Shown here piece by piece: positions 7,771 to 15,711 of a stretch of DNA of 64,000 nt. The translations under genes and the position numbers were made by a program. Within the stretch, counting starts at the first letter, position 1. The number at the start of each line of letters is the position of its first letter. The notes beneath the pieces were generated by a model. The model ran no database searches. It had not been told where the DNA came from and saw only the letters and a list, made by a program, of their open reading frames with translations. Location of the stretch: NCBI RefSeq assembly GCF_019748715.1, contig NZ_JACLBZ010000014.1, positions 1 to 64,000 on the forward strand. Direction: 5' to 3'. The DNA comes from Sporosarcina aquimarina (lineage in GTDB: Bacteria; Bacillota; Bacilli; Bacillales_A; Planococcaceae).

Positions 7771-8601
7771 ATGAACATAAAACGAGCACTAACCATTGCT
7801 GGATCTGCAGCGCGGGGTGGAGCAGGCATCCAGGCAGATTTAAAAACTTTCCAAGAGTTCGATGTATTCGGCATGACAGCAGTTACAGCGATTGTTGCGA
7901 AGAATCCAAGAACCGGAACAGGAGTATTCCCGCAATCTTGGGAAGCGATTGAAGCGCAATTGGTGACGATTGAAGAGGATATAGGAGTCGATGCGTTAAA
8001 GACGGGTATGCTGTTCACTAAAGATATTATTGTCAACGTAGCACAGTGGATCCGACAGTCGGAGGCAGATAATATTGTAGTGGATCCGGTCATGATCGGT
8101 AAAATGGGCTCTGCTTTATTGAAAGAAGATGCCATGGAAGTAATGAAAAACGAACTGCTGCCGCTCGCTACGATTATCACACCGAATATGCCGGAAGCAA
8201 CATATTTACTGAATGGAATGGAACTAAACTCAGTTGTGGATCTGAAGGAAGCAGCACGTCGTCTAATTGATTTAGGTCCGAAATTTGTGCTCGTAAAAGG
8301 CGGCCGATTAACTGGTCCGGCAGTAGACGTATTATGCGACGGAAAACAATTTTATTTAATGGAGGCACCGCGCATCGATACGATTCATACAAATGGAGCG
8401 GGCTGTAGTTATTCGGCAGCGATAACGGCAGGACTCGCAAAAGGGCAAACTGTACCTGAAGCTGTGATTGAGGCAAAAAAATTCATTACGGCAGCTATTC
8501 GTCATTCGTTAACATTTAAGCAAGGAGTAGGACCTACATACCATGCAGCTTATGGCAAATATGATGAAACAAGCTGTCGTGTGACAGTGGAACAGCTGTA
8601 A
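7771..8601 (+). CDS. pdxK: Pyridoxal / hydroxymethylpyrimidine kinase, PdxK-ThiD family
   Basis: 276-residue ribokinase-fold kinase that phosphorylates pyridoxal (and possibly hydroxymethylpyrimidine) with ATP, for PLP salvage. The N-terminal AGSxxRGGAGIQADLKTFQE segment and the anion-hole motif NGAGCSYSAA match the B. subtilis PdxK/ThiD group. C212 replaces the usual Asp of GAGD, as in the Cys-type pyridoxal kinases. The second Cys of that group, at position 110 in the lid of the S. aureus enzyme, is Gly here (VMIGKMG). Full length. AAGGAGATG ribosome site. Monocistronic, with a strong terminator. PdxK is more likely than ThiD, because thiamine genes are absent nearby. Confidence 0.82.
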   Translation: MNIKRALTIAGSAARGGAGIQADLKTFQEFDVFGMTAVTAIVAKNPRTGTGVFPQSWEAIEAQLVTIEEDIGVDALKTGMLFTKDIIVNVAQWIRQSEADNIVVDPVMIGKMGSALLKEDAMEVMKNELLPLATIITPNMPEATYLLNGMELNSVVDLKEAARRLIDLGPKFVLVKGGRLTGPAVDVLCDGKQFYLMEAPRIDTIHTNGAGCSYSAAITAGLAKGQTVPEAVIEAKKFITAAIRHSLTFKQGVGPTYHAAYGKYDETSCRVTVEQL

Positions 8602-8620
8602 ATATGAGAATGGGTGAGTC

Positions 8621-8658
8621 ACCATCTTCCGTAAATGAAGTGCGGAAGATGGTTTTTT
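8621..8658 (+). terminator. Terminator after pdxK
   Basis: ACCATCTTCCG/CGGAAGATGGT, an 11-bp perfect stem, followed by TTTTTT. Confidence 0.92.
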
Positions 8659-8682
8659 CGAATGTTCATTGAGTTCGTATGG

Positions 8683-8731
8683 TTTTACTTATCGGTAAAA
8701 AATTGTTAAGGTTACTATTAGTAAGCTTAAT
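8683..8731 (+). promoter_or_regulatory. Promoter with palindromic operators upstream of the HxlR gene
   Basis: A plausible sigma-A promoter is TTGTTA (8703-8708), a 17-bp spacer and CTTAAT (8726-8731). The palindrome TTACTATTAGTAA (8712-8724, 6-bp arms around one base) lies wholly inside the spacer. A second inverted repeat, TTTTACttatcgGTAAAA (8683-8700), abuts the -35. Placement suggests autorepression by the HxlR protein encoded next; that is an inference. Confidence 0.5.
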
Positions 8732-8787
8732 TTGGTTGCTTCTGAAGACCTCGAATATAGTACTAAACGATTGGGGTAGTGCGAATC

Positions 8788-9144
8788 ATGAATAATGAAG
8801 AGTTCGTTCAATCGGTAAACCCTAAAGGGCAACAAACATGTGATAGTTTCCATGGAACGATCGAATTTATCGGCAAACGATGGATGGGAATTATTATCTA
8901 TCAGTTATTGGACGGACCAAAACGATATCACGAGCTGGTGTCTGAAATCGAAGGGATTTCGGATCGTCTTTTAACCGAGCGGCTGCGTGAATTGGAAGCT
9001 CATAAATTGGTCGTTAAAAAGAAATCAGATCCAGCAGCCAGGAAAGTTGAATATGAGCTGACGGGTAAAGGTAAAGAATTAGAAAAAATAATTCATGCTA
9101 TTTTTGAGTGGGTGAAGAAAAATGGCTGTAGTTATAAGGAGTGA
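8788..9144 (+). CDS. HxlR-family winged-helix regulator
   Basis: 118 residues. ATG 8788 is preferred over GTG 8779 because of the GGGGTAG site at 8773-8779. The HxlR fold is shown by [28 protein letters not shown], a recognition helix near [14 protein letters not shown] and the wing [17 protein letters not shown] single Cys just before the first helix (TCDSFHG) sits where HxlR members such as YodB and HypR carry their redox or electrophile-sensing Cys. A later Cys lies at the C-terminus. It is followed within a few bases by a flavin monooxygenase gene, its likely target along with itself. Confidence 0.88.
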   Translation: MNNEEFVQSVNPKGQQTCDSFHGTIEFIGKRWMGIIIYQLLDGPKRYHELVSEIEGISDRLLTERLRELEAHKLVVKKKSDPAARKVEYELTGKGKELEKIIHAIFEWVKKNGCSYKE

Positions 9145-9149
9145 ATGAT

Positions 9150-10166
9150 GTGATCAGTGAAAAAGCTAAAAGATACAAAGGAATACCATTGTCTATATTG
9201 GATTTAGCAATGATTAATGAAGGCAGCGACGCGGGACAGTCTTTCAAGAACAGTGTCGACCTTGCCCAACATGCGGAAGATTGGGGGTTTAACCGCTATT
9301 GGCTGGCAGAGCACCATAATATGCCGGGTGTCGCGAGTTCAGCAACGTCAGTCATTATTGGACATGTTGCCGGGGAAACGAAGACGATTCGAGTAGGTTC
9401 GGGTGGTATTATGCTGCCTAACCATGCGCCGCTTGTTATTGCCGAGCAGTTCGGAACGCTCGATGCGATGTATCCGGGTCGAATCGATCTGGGCCTCGGG
9501 CGTGCGCCGGGCAGTGACCAAGCGACGGCTTATGCACTTCGTCGAACATTGCACAGCAGTGGGGAAGAGTTCCCTCAACAATTGGAGGAATTGCGGTCTT
9601 ATTTCTCATCTGACTCAACTGCCCGAGTTCGAGCATTTCCTGGAGCAGGGCAGGACATTCCGATCTGGTTGCTTGGTTCAAGCGGTTTCAGCGCACAGTT
9701 GGCAGCTCAACTTGGATTGCCGTTTTCTTTTGCTAGCCATTTTGCGCCGGCGTATATGATGCAGGCATTACAGTTGTATCATCAAAATTTCCGCCCTTCT
9801 AAAGACCTTCAAAAGCCACATGCAATGTTAGGGGTTAACTTGATTGCGGCAGATACAGATGAAAAAGCACAGTACTTGGCGACCTCGATGCAACAGCAAT
9901 TTTTGGATATTCGCCAAGGTATCTCGAAACAATTTAGACCGCCGATTGAGGACATCAATGCAACATGGTCACCGTATGAACAGGCTGCGGTCACTCAGCA
10001 AGCGGATGCGCCGTCCGTCATTATAGGCGGACCTGAAACCGTACGCCGTCAGCTTGAAGAATTTGTGGAAATGACAAAAGCGGATGAACTCATCATTAGT
10101 TCCGGTATATTCTATCACGAGGACCGACTCCGTTCGTATGAAATCTTAAGTGAATTGATGGACTGA
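9150..10166 (+). CDS. LLM-class (luciferase-like) flavin oxidoreductase
   Basis: 338-residue TIM-barrel flavoprotein of the bacterial luciferase family, probably an FMNH2-dependent monooxygenase. GTG 9150 is chosen because AAGGAG (9136-9141) is 8 bp upstream; the earlier GTG 9141 overlaps that site. Family signatures are [20 protein letters not shown] near residue 50, [20 protein letters not shown], and [16 protein letters not shown], typical of the single-subunit MsnO8/YceB-like group. The substrate is unknown. It is co-transcribed with the HxlR regulator, so an electrophile or xenobiotic response is plausible. No SsuD-type partner for the ABC importer at 15.7 kb is implied by position. Confidence 0.88.
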   Translation: MISEKAKRYKGIPLSILDLAMINEGSDAGQSFKNSVDLAQHAEDWGFNRYWLAEHHNMPGVASSATSVIIGHVAGETKTIRVGSGGIMLPNHAPLVIAEQFGTLDAMYPGRIDLGLGRAPGSDQATAYALRRTLHSSGEEFPQQLEELRSYFSSDSTARVRAFPGAGQDIPIWLLGSSGFSAQLAAQLGLPFSFASHFAPAYMMQALQLYHQNFRPSKDLQKPHAMLGVNLIAADTDEKAQYLATSMQQQFLDIRQGISKQFRPPIEDINATWSPYEQAAVTQQADAPSVIIGGPETVRRQLEEFVEMTKADELIISSGIFYHEDRLRSYEILSELMD

Positions 10167-10173
10167 AAGATGA

Positions 10174-10218
10174 AAAGCATCAGCTGTGCAGGGGAATCCT
10201 GAACAGCCGATGCTTTTT
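10174..10218 (+). terminator. Terminator between the LLM gene and convergent pepF
   Basis: AAAGCATCaGCTGT pairs with ACAGCcGATGCTTT, followed by TTTTT on the plus strand. AAAA precedes the stem, so it could serve both strands. Confidence 0.8.
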
Positions 10219-10228
10219 TACGTTCGTT

Positions 10229-12037
10229 TTATTGAGCTTCAATTTCTTCTGTCAGCTTCTCTATCTGTTCGATTAAGTCGCCGATGTAAGCAATCGTGTC
10301 GCGTAACGGTTTGTCTGTCGTGATGTCAATGCCTGCCATGTTCGCAAGTTCGGCTGGATTTTTGGATCCGCCTGCACTTAGGACATTCAGCCAATCCTTG
10401 ACAGCTGGGTCGCCTTCTTTTAGAACGCGCTGTGCCATTTCAGTGGAGACTGTCAACCCCGCACTATATGTGTAAGGATATAAGCCCATATAATAATGAG
10501 GCTGGCGCATCCATGTTAGTTCGGCTCCTTCATTCAACGTGACAGTATCACCCCAGAATTCTTCCAATACACCGCGTTTTAACTCATTCAATATGATTGC
10601 ATTGACATTGCCGCCAGCATCTACCCGTTCATACACTTTACGCTGGAATGCCGCCTCCAATAAATGGGTGACGAAGTTGTGGTAGTATGTCCGAGAAACA
10701 ATAGAAGAGAGTACCCATCGTTTGAATTTCGGGTCTTCTGAGTTCTTAAGCAAATGGTTGGCCATCAGCATTTCATTCATCGTCGAAGGTGCCTCGATGA
10801 AATAAAGGGATGCTTCGTAGTTAAATAAATTCTGCTCCTGGTTGGCATGGTAGAAGTGTCCCGCATGACCGAGTTCGTGTGCCAACACAAAGACGTCTTC
10901 CATGCTGCCCGTCCAGGAGATCAGGATAAATGAACCGCCGCGATAAGGGCTTGCACAAAATGCACCCGTTGATTTCCCCTCGTTTTGCGCAAAATCAATC
11001 CAGCGCTCCGAGAAAGCCCGGTTTACCATGTCAAGATAGTCTTCGCCCATGACGGCGAGTGCATCGTTCATATAGGTTTTTGATTCTTCAACAGTAATGG
11101 AAGGCTCGTATAATGGGTCGATTGGCATTTTGAGATCTGCAAATGTCATCTCTTCCAAACCATAGATTTTCTGAAGAAGTTTCGCATATTTTCGCATATG
11201 CGGAGCCAACTCTTCCATAATGACATCGATCTGTCGATTGTACATCGAACGATCCACGTCCTGATCCATCAACAAGTAGTCGATAACGGATTTATAGCCA
11301 CGTAAATCCGCTGTAGTTTTCTCCATTTGGACATGCATGTCATACGTTTTTGCTGTTGTATGCTGATACTCTCTTAACTTGCCCGAGAAAGTCTGGAATG
11401 CGGCGCGTCTTTTGGCAGTATCCGGCTCGGATTCCCAAACACCTTCAAATGAAACATAACTAAGTGGATAATCCACTCCGTTTACAGTGAAATTAGGAAA
11501 ATTGATATCTGCCATCTTGGTCGTATTGTACAAAGTATATGGTGCTTGGAAAGTCGAAGAGAATGCAGCGAGTGTTTTCTCTACTTCGGGGTGCAGCTGA
11601 TATGGCTTTTTGCGTATGATCTTCTCGAATGTCACTGCATAATCTTCTGATTGCTCACTTGCCTGCTGTAAAACTTCTTCAGGCAGTTCCGATAGTTCGC
11701 TCATGACAAATGAAGTTTGACTGCCAATTTTAGCGGCGATCGATCCGTATTGACTTTCTCTCATTTGTGCCTCATCATCTGTCAAATCGATGCTGGCAGC
11801 CAACTCTGCATAACTGCCAATCTTGGTCATTTTCTCTTGCAAACTGCGGTATGCATCCAATGCCTTGATTGCTGAAGCTGCGTCTTTAATCGTTCCCCGA
11901 TAGTGCTTTGCAAATGTGGCGGAATCTGCTTCAGCCTCTTGTACAGCCTGCTGATAAGCGCTGTCATTTTCAAATAAAGTTTTTAAGTTCCATGTTTCCT
12001 CTACTTTAACTTGTTCACGTTTAGGTAAGCTTTTCAC
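10229..12037 (-). CDS. pepF: Oligoendopeptidase F (M3B metallopeptidase)
   Basis: 602-residue cytosolic zinc peptidase that cleaves short oligopeptides. The zinc-binding HExxH motif is present as VLAHELGHAGHF, near residue 388, followed by the downstream Glu helix (FIEAPSTMNEML). Length is standard for PepF. The start is GTG with AAAGGAG 11 bp upstream. In Bacilli PepF overproduction affects peptide signalling and sporulation, but here it is most likely a housekeeping peptide recycler. Monocistronic, convergent with the LLM gene. Confidence 0.95.
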   Translation of the reverse strand: MKSLPKREQVKVEETWNLKTLFENDSAYQQAVQEAEADSATFAKHYRGTIKDAASAIKALDAYRSLQEKMTKIGSYAELAASIDLTDDEAQMRESQYGSIAAKIGSQTSFVMSELSELPEEVLQQASEQSEDYAVTFEKIIRKKPYQLHPEVEKTLAAFSSTFQAPYTLYNTTKMADINFPNFTVNGVDYPLSYVSFEGVWESEPDTAKRRAAFQTFSGKLREYQHTTAKTYDMHVQMEKTTADLRGYKSVIDYLLMDQDVDRSMYNRQIDVIMEELAPHMRKYAKLLQKIYGLEEMTFADLKMPIDPLYEPSITVEESKTYMNDALAVMGEDYLDMVNRAFSERWIDFAQNEGKSTGAFCASPYRGGSFILISWTGSMEDVFVLAHELGHAGHFYHANQEQNLFNYEASLYFIEAPSTMNEMLMANHLLKNSEDPKFKRWVLSSIVSRTYYHNFVTHLLEAAFQRKVYERVDAGGNVNAIILNELKRGVLEEFWGDTVTLNEGAELTWMRQPHYYMGLYPYTYSAGLTVSTEMAQRVLKEGDPAVKDWLNVLSAGGSKNPAELANMAGIDITTDKPLRDTIAYIGDLIEQIEKLTEEIEAQ

Positions 12038-12119
12038 TATGTGGATCGCTCCTTTGCTTCGATTATTCGATTTCCGAATTATTTAATAGTATAGTACAGA
12101 TACTAGCGAGAGTACAAAA

Positions 12120-12566
12120 TTACGGTTTATTGGAAATGATAAATTCCATCAACCAGTCAACTTGTAAAGGTCCGTTGACGACTTCGTAGTATAATTGATC
12201 GTTTTGAATCAAAATCCCTTCTTCTATTAAGATTGTCATACGGTTTCCTGAATCATCGTGAAGGTCGATAGTGAAGAGAGGCTGATCGTCAAATAATTGC
12301 AAAGTATCCGGATCAACCCGTTCAAACTCATAAGCTTGCAAAAAATGAAGCAGGCGATTGACTTCATCCACTTGATCTACTTTCCATGTGACGGACGGTT
12401 GTTCATGTATGCCGGGTTGTCGGAAGATGATGGAGGAATAGGGCGTTCCATCCTGATCTGCATATAACCATTCAGTGGGCTGGAAAGTAGTTTCCTTGAT
12501 TGTCTGGACCATCACATAGAAACCTGCTGAAACTAATAAGGCCAGTAAAACAGCACGTATTTTCAT
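12120..12566 (-). CDS. Membrane-anchored exported protein, unknown
   Basis: 148 residues. An N-terminal hydrophobic segment (about residues 4-20, no lipobox Cys) suggests a signal anchor, leaving a soluble extracytoplasmic domain of about 120 residues with alternating beta-strands and many acidic residues. I recognise no domain. ATG start with a GGAGTGAGT ribosome site. It lies between pepF and a divergent thioesterase gene, with no obvious partner. Conservation across Planococcaceae is plausible but not checkable here. Confidence 0.7.
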   Translation of the reverse strand: MKIRAVLLALLVSAGFYVMVQTIKETTFQPTEWLYADQDGTPYSSIIFRQPGIHEQPSVTWKVDQVDEVNRLLHFLQAYEFERVDPDTLQLFDDQPLFTIDLHDDSGNRMTILIEEGILIQNDQLYYEVVNGPLQVDWLMEFIISNKP

Positions 12567-12673
12567 TGAGACTCACTCCTTTTACATACTCTGTGTTTCT
12601 TCATAGTATATGAATACTTCTATTACTATACGCACTGAATTATAGACTCGGCTGTGCCGATATTAATTTACAC

Positions 12674-12702
12674 TCGATATTTCAATATTCGGAATGTATA
12701 AT
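12674..12702 (+). promoter_or_regulatory. Putative sigma-A promoter of the thioesterase-fsr operon
   Basis: TCGATA, 17-bp spacer, TATAAT (12697-12702). The -10 is consensus and the -35 matches 4 of 6. It lies 32 bp before the GTG start. A TCGGCtgtGCCGA inverted repeat lies just upstream at 12648-12660. Confidence 0.5.
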
Positions 12703-12733
12703 AGAGAGAATTCATTTAGAAGGAGGAGCTGTC

Positions 12734-13213
12734 GTGAAAGAATTTATTATCCATGCAATTCAAGATGAATATCCAGATGACTTTTCGTGGTGCTATGGCT
12801 GTGGCCGATTAAATGAAGCAGGTAATCATTTCCGGACTGGATGGGAAGGTGAGGAAACGGTGACGTATACTTTGCCGTCTGAAACCTATACCGCGATCCC
12901 GGGATTTGTCTATGGCGGATTTCTGGCGTCGTTCTTGGACTGTCATGGCACGGGTTCTTGCTCGCTTGCATTGCATCGTAAAAATGGTCATGAACCCGGC
13001 GACGGAGCGATTCCACCTCGTTTCGTTACGGCATCCTTGCAAATTACATACAGCAAGCCGACGCCTCAAGGTCAAGTGCTGAAGGCGGTTGGGCAAGTCA
13101 CGGAAATCCATCCGAAAAAGTGGAAGGTGGATGTGAAAATCTTTGCGGGAGAGGAATTATGCGCCAAAGGAGAAGTAGTCGGTGTCGTGATGCCCTCTAC
13201 ATTTACTGAATAA
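12734..13213 (+). CDS. PaaI-type hotdog thioesterase
   Basis: 159-residue hotdog-fold acyl-CoA thioesterase of the PaaI/YigI type. An N-terminal CYGCGRLNEAG segment, common in this subgroup, is followed by the hotdog helix PGFVYGGFLASFLDCHGTG, whose Asp is the likely catalytic residue, and a closing beta-sheet (TASLQITYSKPTPQG). The physiological acyl-CoA is unknown. GTG start with AGGAGGAG 7 bp upstream. Thirty bases separate it from the exporter gene, so they form one transcript; a link between the two products is not obvious. Confidence 0.85.
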   Translation: MKEFIIHAIQDEYPDDFSWCYGCGRLNEAGNHFRTGWEGEETVTYTLPSETYTAIPGFVYGGFLASFLDCHGTGSCSLALHRKNGHEPGDGAIPPRFVTASLQITYSKPTPQGQVLKAVGQVTEIHPKKWKVDVKIFAGEELCAKGEVVGVVMPSTFTE

Positions 13214-13243
13214 AACGGCAACTAGATAAGGTGTGAACAGATA

Positions 13244-14458
13244 ATGAAGAATTCTCCACAGGCTGCAACGGCTGCAAATCCTGTATTTCCAATCATGATT
13301 GCAATCGGTGTCTGTCATTTATTTAATGATACGTTGCAGGCGGTGATCCCGGCCATGTTGCCGATTCTTGAGAAAGAACATCAGTTTTCGTTCAAGCAAT
13401 TAGGTTTCATTGTATTTGCGCTGAATATCGTGGCTTCTTTGCTACAGCCGGTCATCGGTTATTTCAGTGATCGCAAGCCGAAGCCTTTCGCTTTGCCGAT
13501 TGGTATGACGTTTTCGTTAGTCGGGATGGCAGGCCTTGCGCTAGCGCCTAGTTACTGGCTGATTATTGTATCGGTGCTATTTCTAGGTTTTGGGTCAGCG
13601 GTATTTCATCCGGAAGGTTCCCGTGTTTCTTTTTTATCTGCCGGTAATAAACGAGGACTTTCGCAATCTATCTTTCAAGTAGGCGGAAACTCAGGCCAAG
13701 CGCTTGCCCCGTTAATTAGTGCATTTGTTCTCGTTCCGCTCGGACAGATCGGAGCAGCAGTTTTTGTTTTGGTGGCAGCGGCAGGAATTGCGCTGTTGTA
13801 CCGTATTTCGGTTTGGTATAAGAAACAGTTAAATGAGGAACGTCTGGGCAAAAGAAAAAAGGCTATTTTGTCCACGATGGAGAATCTGTCGAAAAAACAA
13901 ATTACCATCGCATTAATTCTTTTAATGATCGTTATTTTCGCCCGATCATTTTACGTGACGAATATTACGAGTTTTTATATCTTTCATTTGATAGATAACT
14001 ACGGATTGACGATCCAGCATGGCCAGCTCTATATCTTCTTGTTTTTAGCGCTGGGCGCAGTCGGAACGTTTTTTGGCGGACCAGCGGCAGATCGGATCGG
14101 ACGAAAGAAAGTCATTGTCTTGTCTCTGGTCGTGCCTTTGCCGCTCTGCCTGTTGTTGCCGTACGCTCCGTTATGGGCGGTCATATTGCTTTTGCTTATC
14201 ATCGGATTTTTCATTATGTTGAGCTTTTCGGTGACGGTAATCTACGCACAGGAACTGGTGCCATCTAAAATCGGTACGATGGCGGGTCTTACGGTAGGAT
14301 TGGCATTCGGGATGGGTGCGATCGGCGCGGTAGCGATTGGCGGTCTGATGGATTCGTTAGGAGTGTATCAAACAATGATTATTACATCGTTCTTACCTTT
14401 CATTGGTCTGGTTGGCTTGGGATTGCCGCGTGACCAGAAAGTTCAAGCGATGAATTGA
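13244..14458 (+). CDS. fsr: MFS exporter, fosmidomycin-resistance (Fsr) family
   Basis: 404 residues with about 12 membrane helices. The sequence begins CHLFNDTLQAVIPAMLPIL, typical of Fsr/YfnC transporters, and has the MFS loop motif GYFSDRKPKP after helix 2 and a second copy GPAADRIGRKK after helix 8. HPEGSRVSF in helix 4-5 is also an Fsr hallmark. Family members export fosmidomycin-like compounds, but natural substrates are poorly known. It lies in one operon with the upstream thioesterase. No terminator is apparent before the cysteine synthase promoter. Confidence 0.9.
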   Translation: MKNSPQAATAANPVFPIMIAIGVCHLFNDTLQAVIPAMLPILEKEHQFSFKQLGFIVFALNIVASLLQPVIGYFSDRKPKPFALPIGMTFSLVGMAGLALAPSYWLIIVSVLFLGFGSAVFHPEGSRVSFLSAGNKRGLSQSIFQVGGNSGQALAPLISAFVLVPLGQIGAAVFVLVAAAGIALLYRISVWYKKQLNEERLGKRKKAILSTMENLSKKQITIALILLMIVIFARSFYVTNITSFYIFHLIDNYGLTIQHGQLYIFLFLALGAVGTFFGGPAADRIGRKKVIVLSLVVPLPLCLLLPYAPLWAVILLLLIIGFFIMLSFSVTVIYAQELVPSKIGTMAGLTVGLAFGMGAIGAVAIGGLMDSLGVYQTMIITSFLPFIGLVGLGLPRDQKVQAMN

Positions 14459-14517
14459 AATAACTTATAATTTATATCAAATTACTATGATTTAAAGCTT
14501 TTAGTTTGTTATACTAG

Positions 14518-14543
14518 GTTCACCATTAAAAAAGAAGGTGAAC
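14518..14543 (+). promoter_or_regulatory. Inverted repeat covering the cysteine synthase ribosome site
   Basis: GTTCACC (14518-14524) and GGTGAAC (14537-14543) are perfect 7-bp complements around 12 nt. The 3' arm contains the AAGGTGA ribosome site of the ATG at 14548. A -10-like TATACT lies just upstream. It could be an RNA hairpin hiding the ribosome site or a DNA operator. Confidence 0.5.
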
Positions 14544-14547
14544 GAGA

Positions 14548-15474
14548 ATGTTAGTTGTAAATAATATGGCGGAGTTGATTGGAGAAACGCCTTTAGTAAA
14601 AGTACGTACGCTAGGGAGCCCGAGTGGTGCTGCTGTTTATGTCAAGCTGGAGTATTTCAATCCGAGCCGCAGTGTCAAAGACCGAGCCGCTTATCAAATG
14701 CTTGTGGAAGCAGAGAAAAGCGGAGTCTTGAAGCCTGGCGCTACGATCATTGAGCCGACTTCCGGCAATACTGGAATCGGCTTGGCGATGAATGCGGCGG
14801 CGAAAGGTTATCGTGCCATCTTCGTCATGCCCGACAACTCGACGATTGAGCGGATCAATTTGATGAAGGCTTATGGAGCGGAAGTGGTTCTTACGCCAAG
14901 TTCAGAGCGCATGCCGGGTGCGATTGCAAAAGCGAATGAAATTGCTGCATCGATTGATCACAGTTTCATACCGATGCAATTTGAGAACGAAGCGAACCCG
15001 GACAGCCATCGCCATACAACTGCTATTGAAATTATTGAGTCAATCGCTTCGATTGACCGTAAACTGACGGCCTTCGTCTGTACTTCCGGCACTGGCGGAA
15101 CAGTAACAGGTACTGGAGAGGCACTGAAACAGCATGATCCTACAATTACGGTCCATGTAGTGGAGCCTGCCGGATCACCGGTCTTATCGGGTGGTCAGCC
15201 GGGAAAACATAAGCTTGTCGGTACGAGTCCTGGTTTTATTCCTCCAGTATTGAACACCGATGTCTATGATGAGATTTTCCGAATCGAAGATGATGATGCC
15301 TATACAACAGTCCGGCAATTTGCGAAACAAGAAGGTGTGTTGCTTGGCCCTTCTGGTGGTGCCTCACTCTATGCTGCTTTGCAAGTGGCCAAACGGCTGA
15401 CACCTGAGGACACGGTTGTCTGTATTGCACCTGACTCTGGTGAACGATATCTATCAAGTGACTTGTTTCACTAA
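14548..15474 (+). CDS. cysK: Cysteine synthase (O-acetylserine sulfhydrylase) family
   Basis: 308-residue PLP enzyme making cysteine from O-acetylserine and sulfide. The PLP lysine lies in NPSRSVKDRAA near residue 42. The substrate-binding loop is EPTSGNTGIGLA, the phosphate loop GTGGTVTGTG, and the ring-binding Ser is in LLGPSGGAS. NPSRSVKDR replaces the more common NPGGSVKDR, and the typical CysE-binding context cannot be judged, so a CysK2/CysM-like member is possible. It sits directly upstream of a sulfonate-type ABC importer, fitting a sulfur-acquisition role, but a terminator separates them. Confidence 0.87.
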   Translation: MLVVNNMAELIGETPLVKVRTLGSPSGAAVYVKLEYFNPSRSVKDRAAYQMLVEAEKSGVLKPGATIIEPTSGNTGIGLAMNAAAKGYRAIFVMPDNSTIERINLMKAYGAEVVLTPSSERMPGAIAKANEIAASIDHSFIPMQFENEANPDSHRHTTAIEIIESIASIDRKLTAFVCTSGTGGTVTGTGEALKQHDPTITVHVVEPAGSPVLSGGQPGKHKLVGTSPGFIPPVLNTDVYDEIFRIEDDDAYTTVRQFAKQEGVLLGPSGGASLYAALQVAKRLTPEDTVVCIAPDSGERYLSSDLFH

Positions 15475-15489
15475 TAAAATCTATTTATT

Positions 15490-15519
15490 AACCTCTCTGC
15501 ATAGCAGAGGAGGTTTTTT
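15490..15519 (+). terminator. Terminator after the cysteine synthase gene
   Basis: AACCTC-TCTGC pairs with GCAGAGGAGGTT, with one bulge and a 3-nt loop, then TTTTTT. Confidence 0.88.
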
Positions 15520-15602
15520 GATTTGTAAATAATTCGATTCCTACGTTTTCCTGTAGTTTAAACAAATAATTGTAACTTTAAAAAAGAATTTTTAAAATTG
15601 TG

Positions 15603-15632
15603 TTGACAAATCCTATAGGAATGGTAGATTAT
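15603..15632 (+). promoter_or_regulatory. Promoter with palindrome TCCTATAGGA upstream of the ABC importer
   Basis: Consensus -35 TTGACA (15603-15608) is followed at 18 bp by GATTAT (15627-15632). The perfect 10-bp palindrome TCCTATAGGA (15611-15620) fills the spacer, where a dimeric repressor would block RNA polymerase. A sulfur regulator of the CymR (Rrf2) type is a reasonable guess given the neighbours; it is not shown. Confidence 0.55.
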
Positions 15633-15711
15633 ATACATAGTTAAACATATAAAGATAGTAGGGATTAAAAATCTTTGATAGAAAATAAAATGAGCAATAG
15701 GGGGAATCGAC

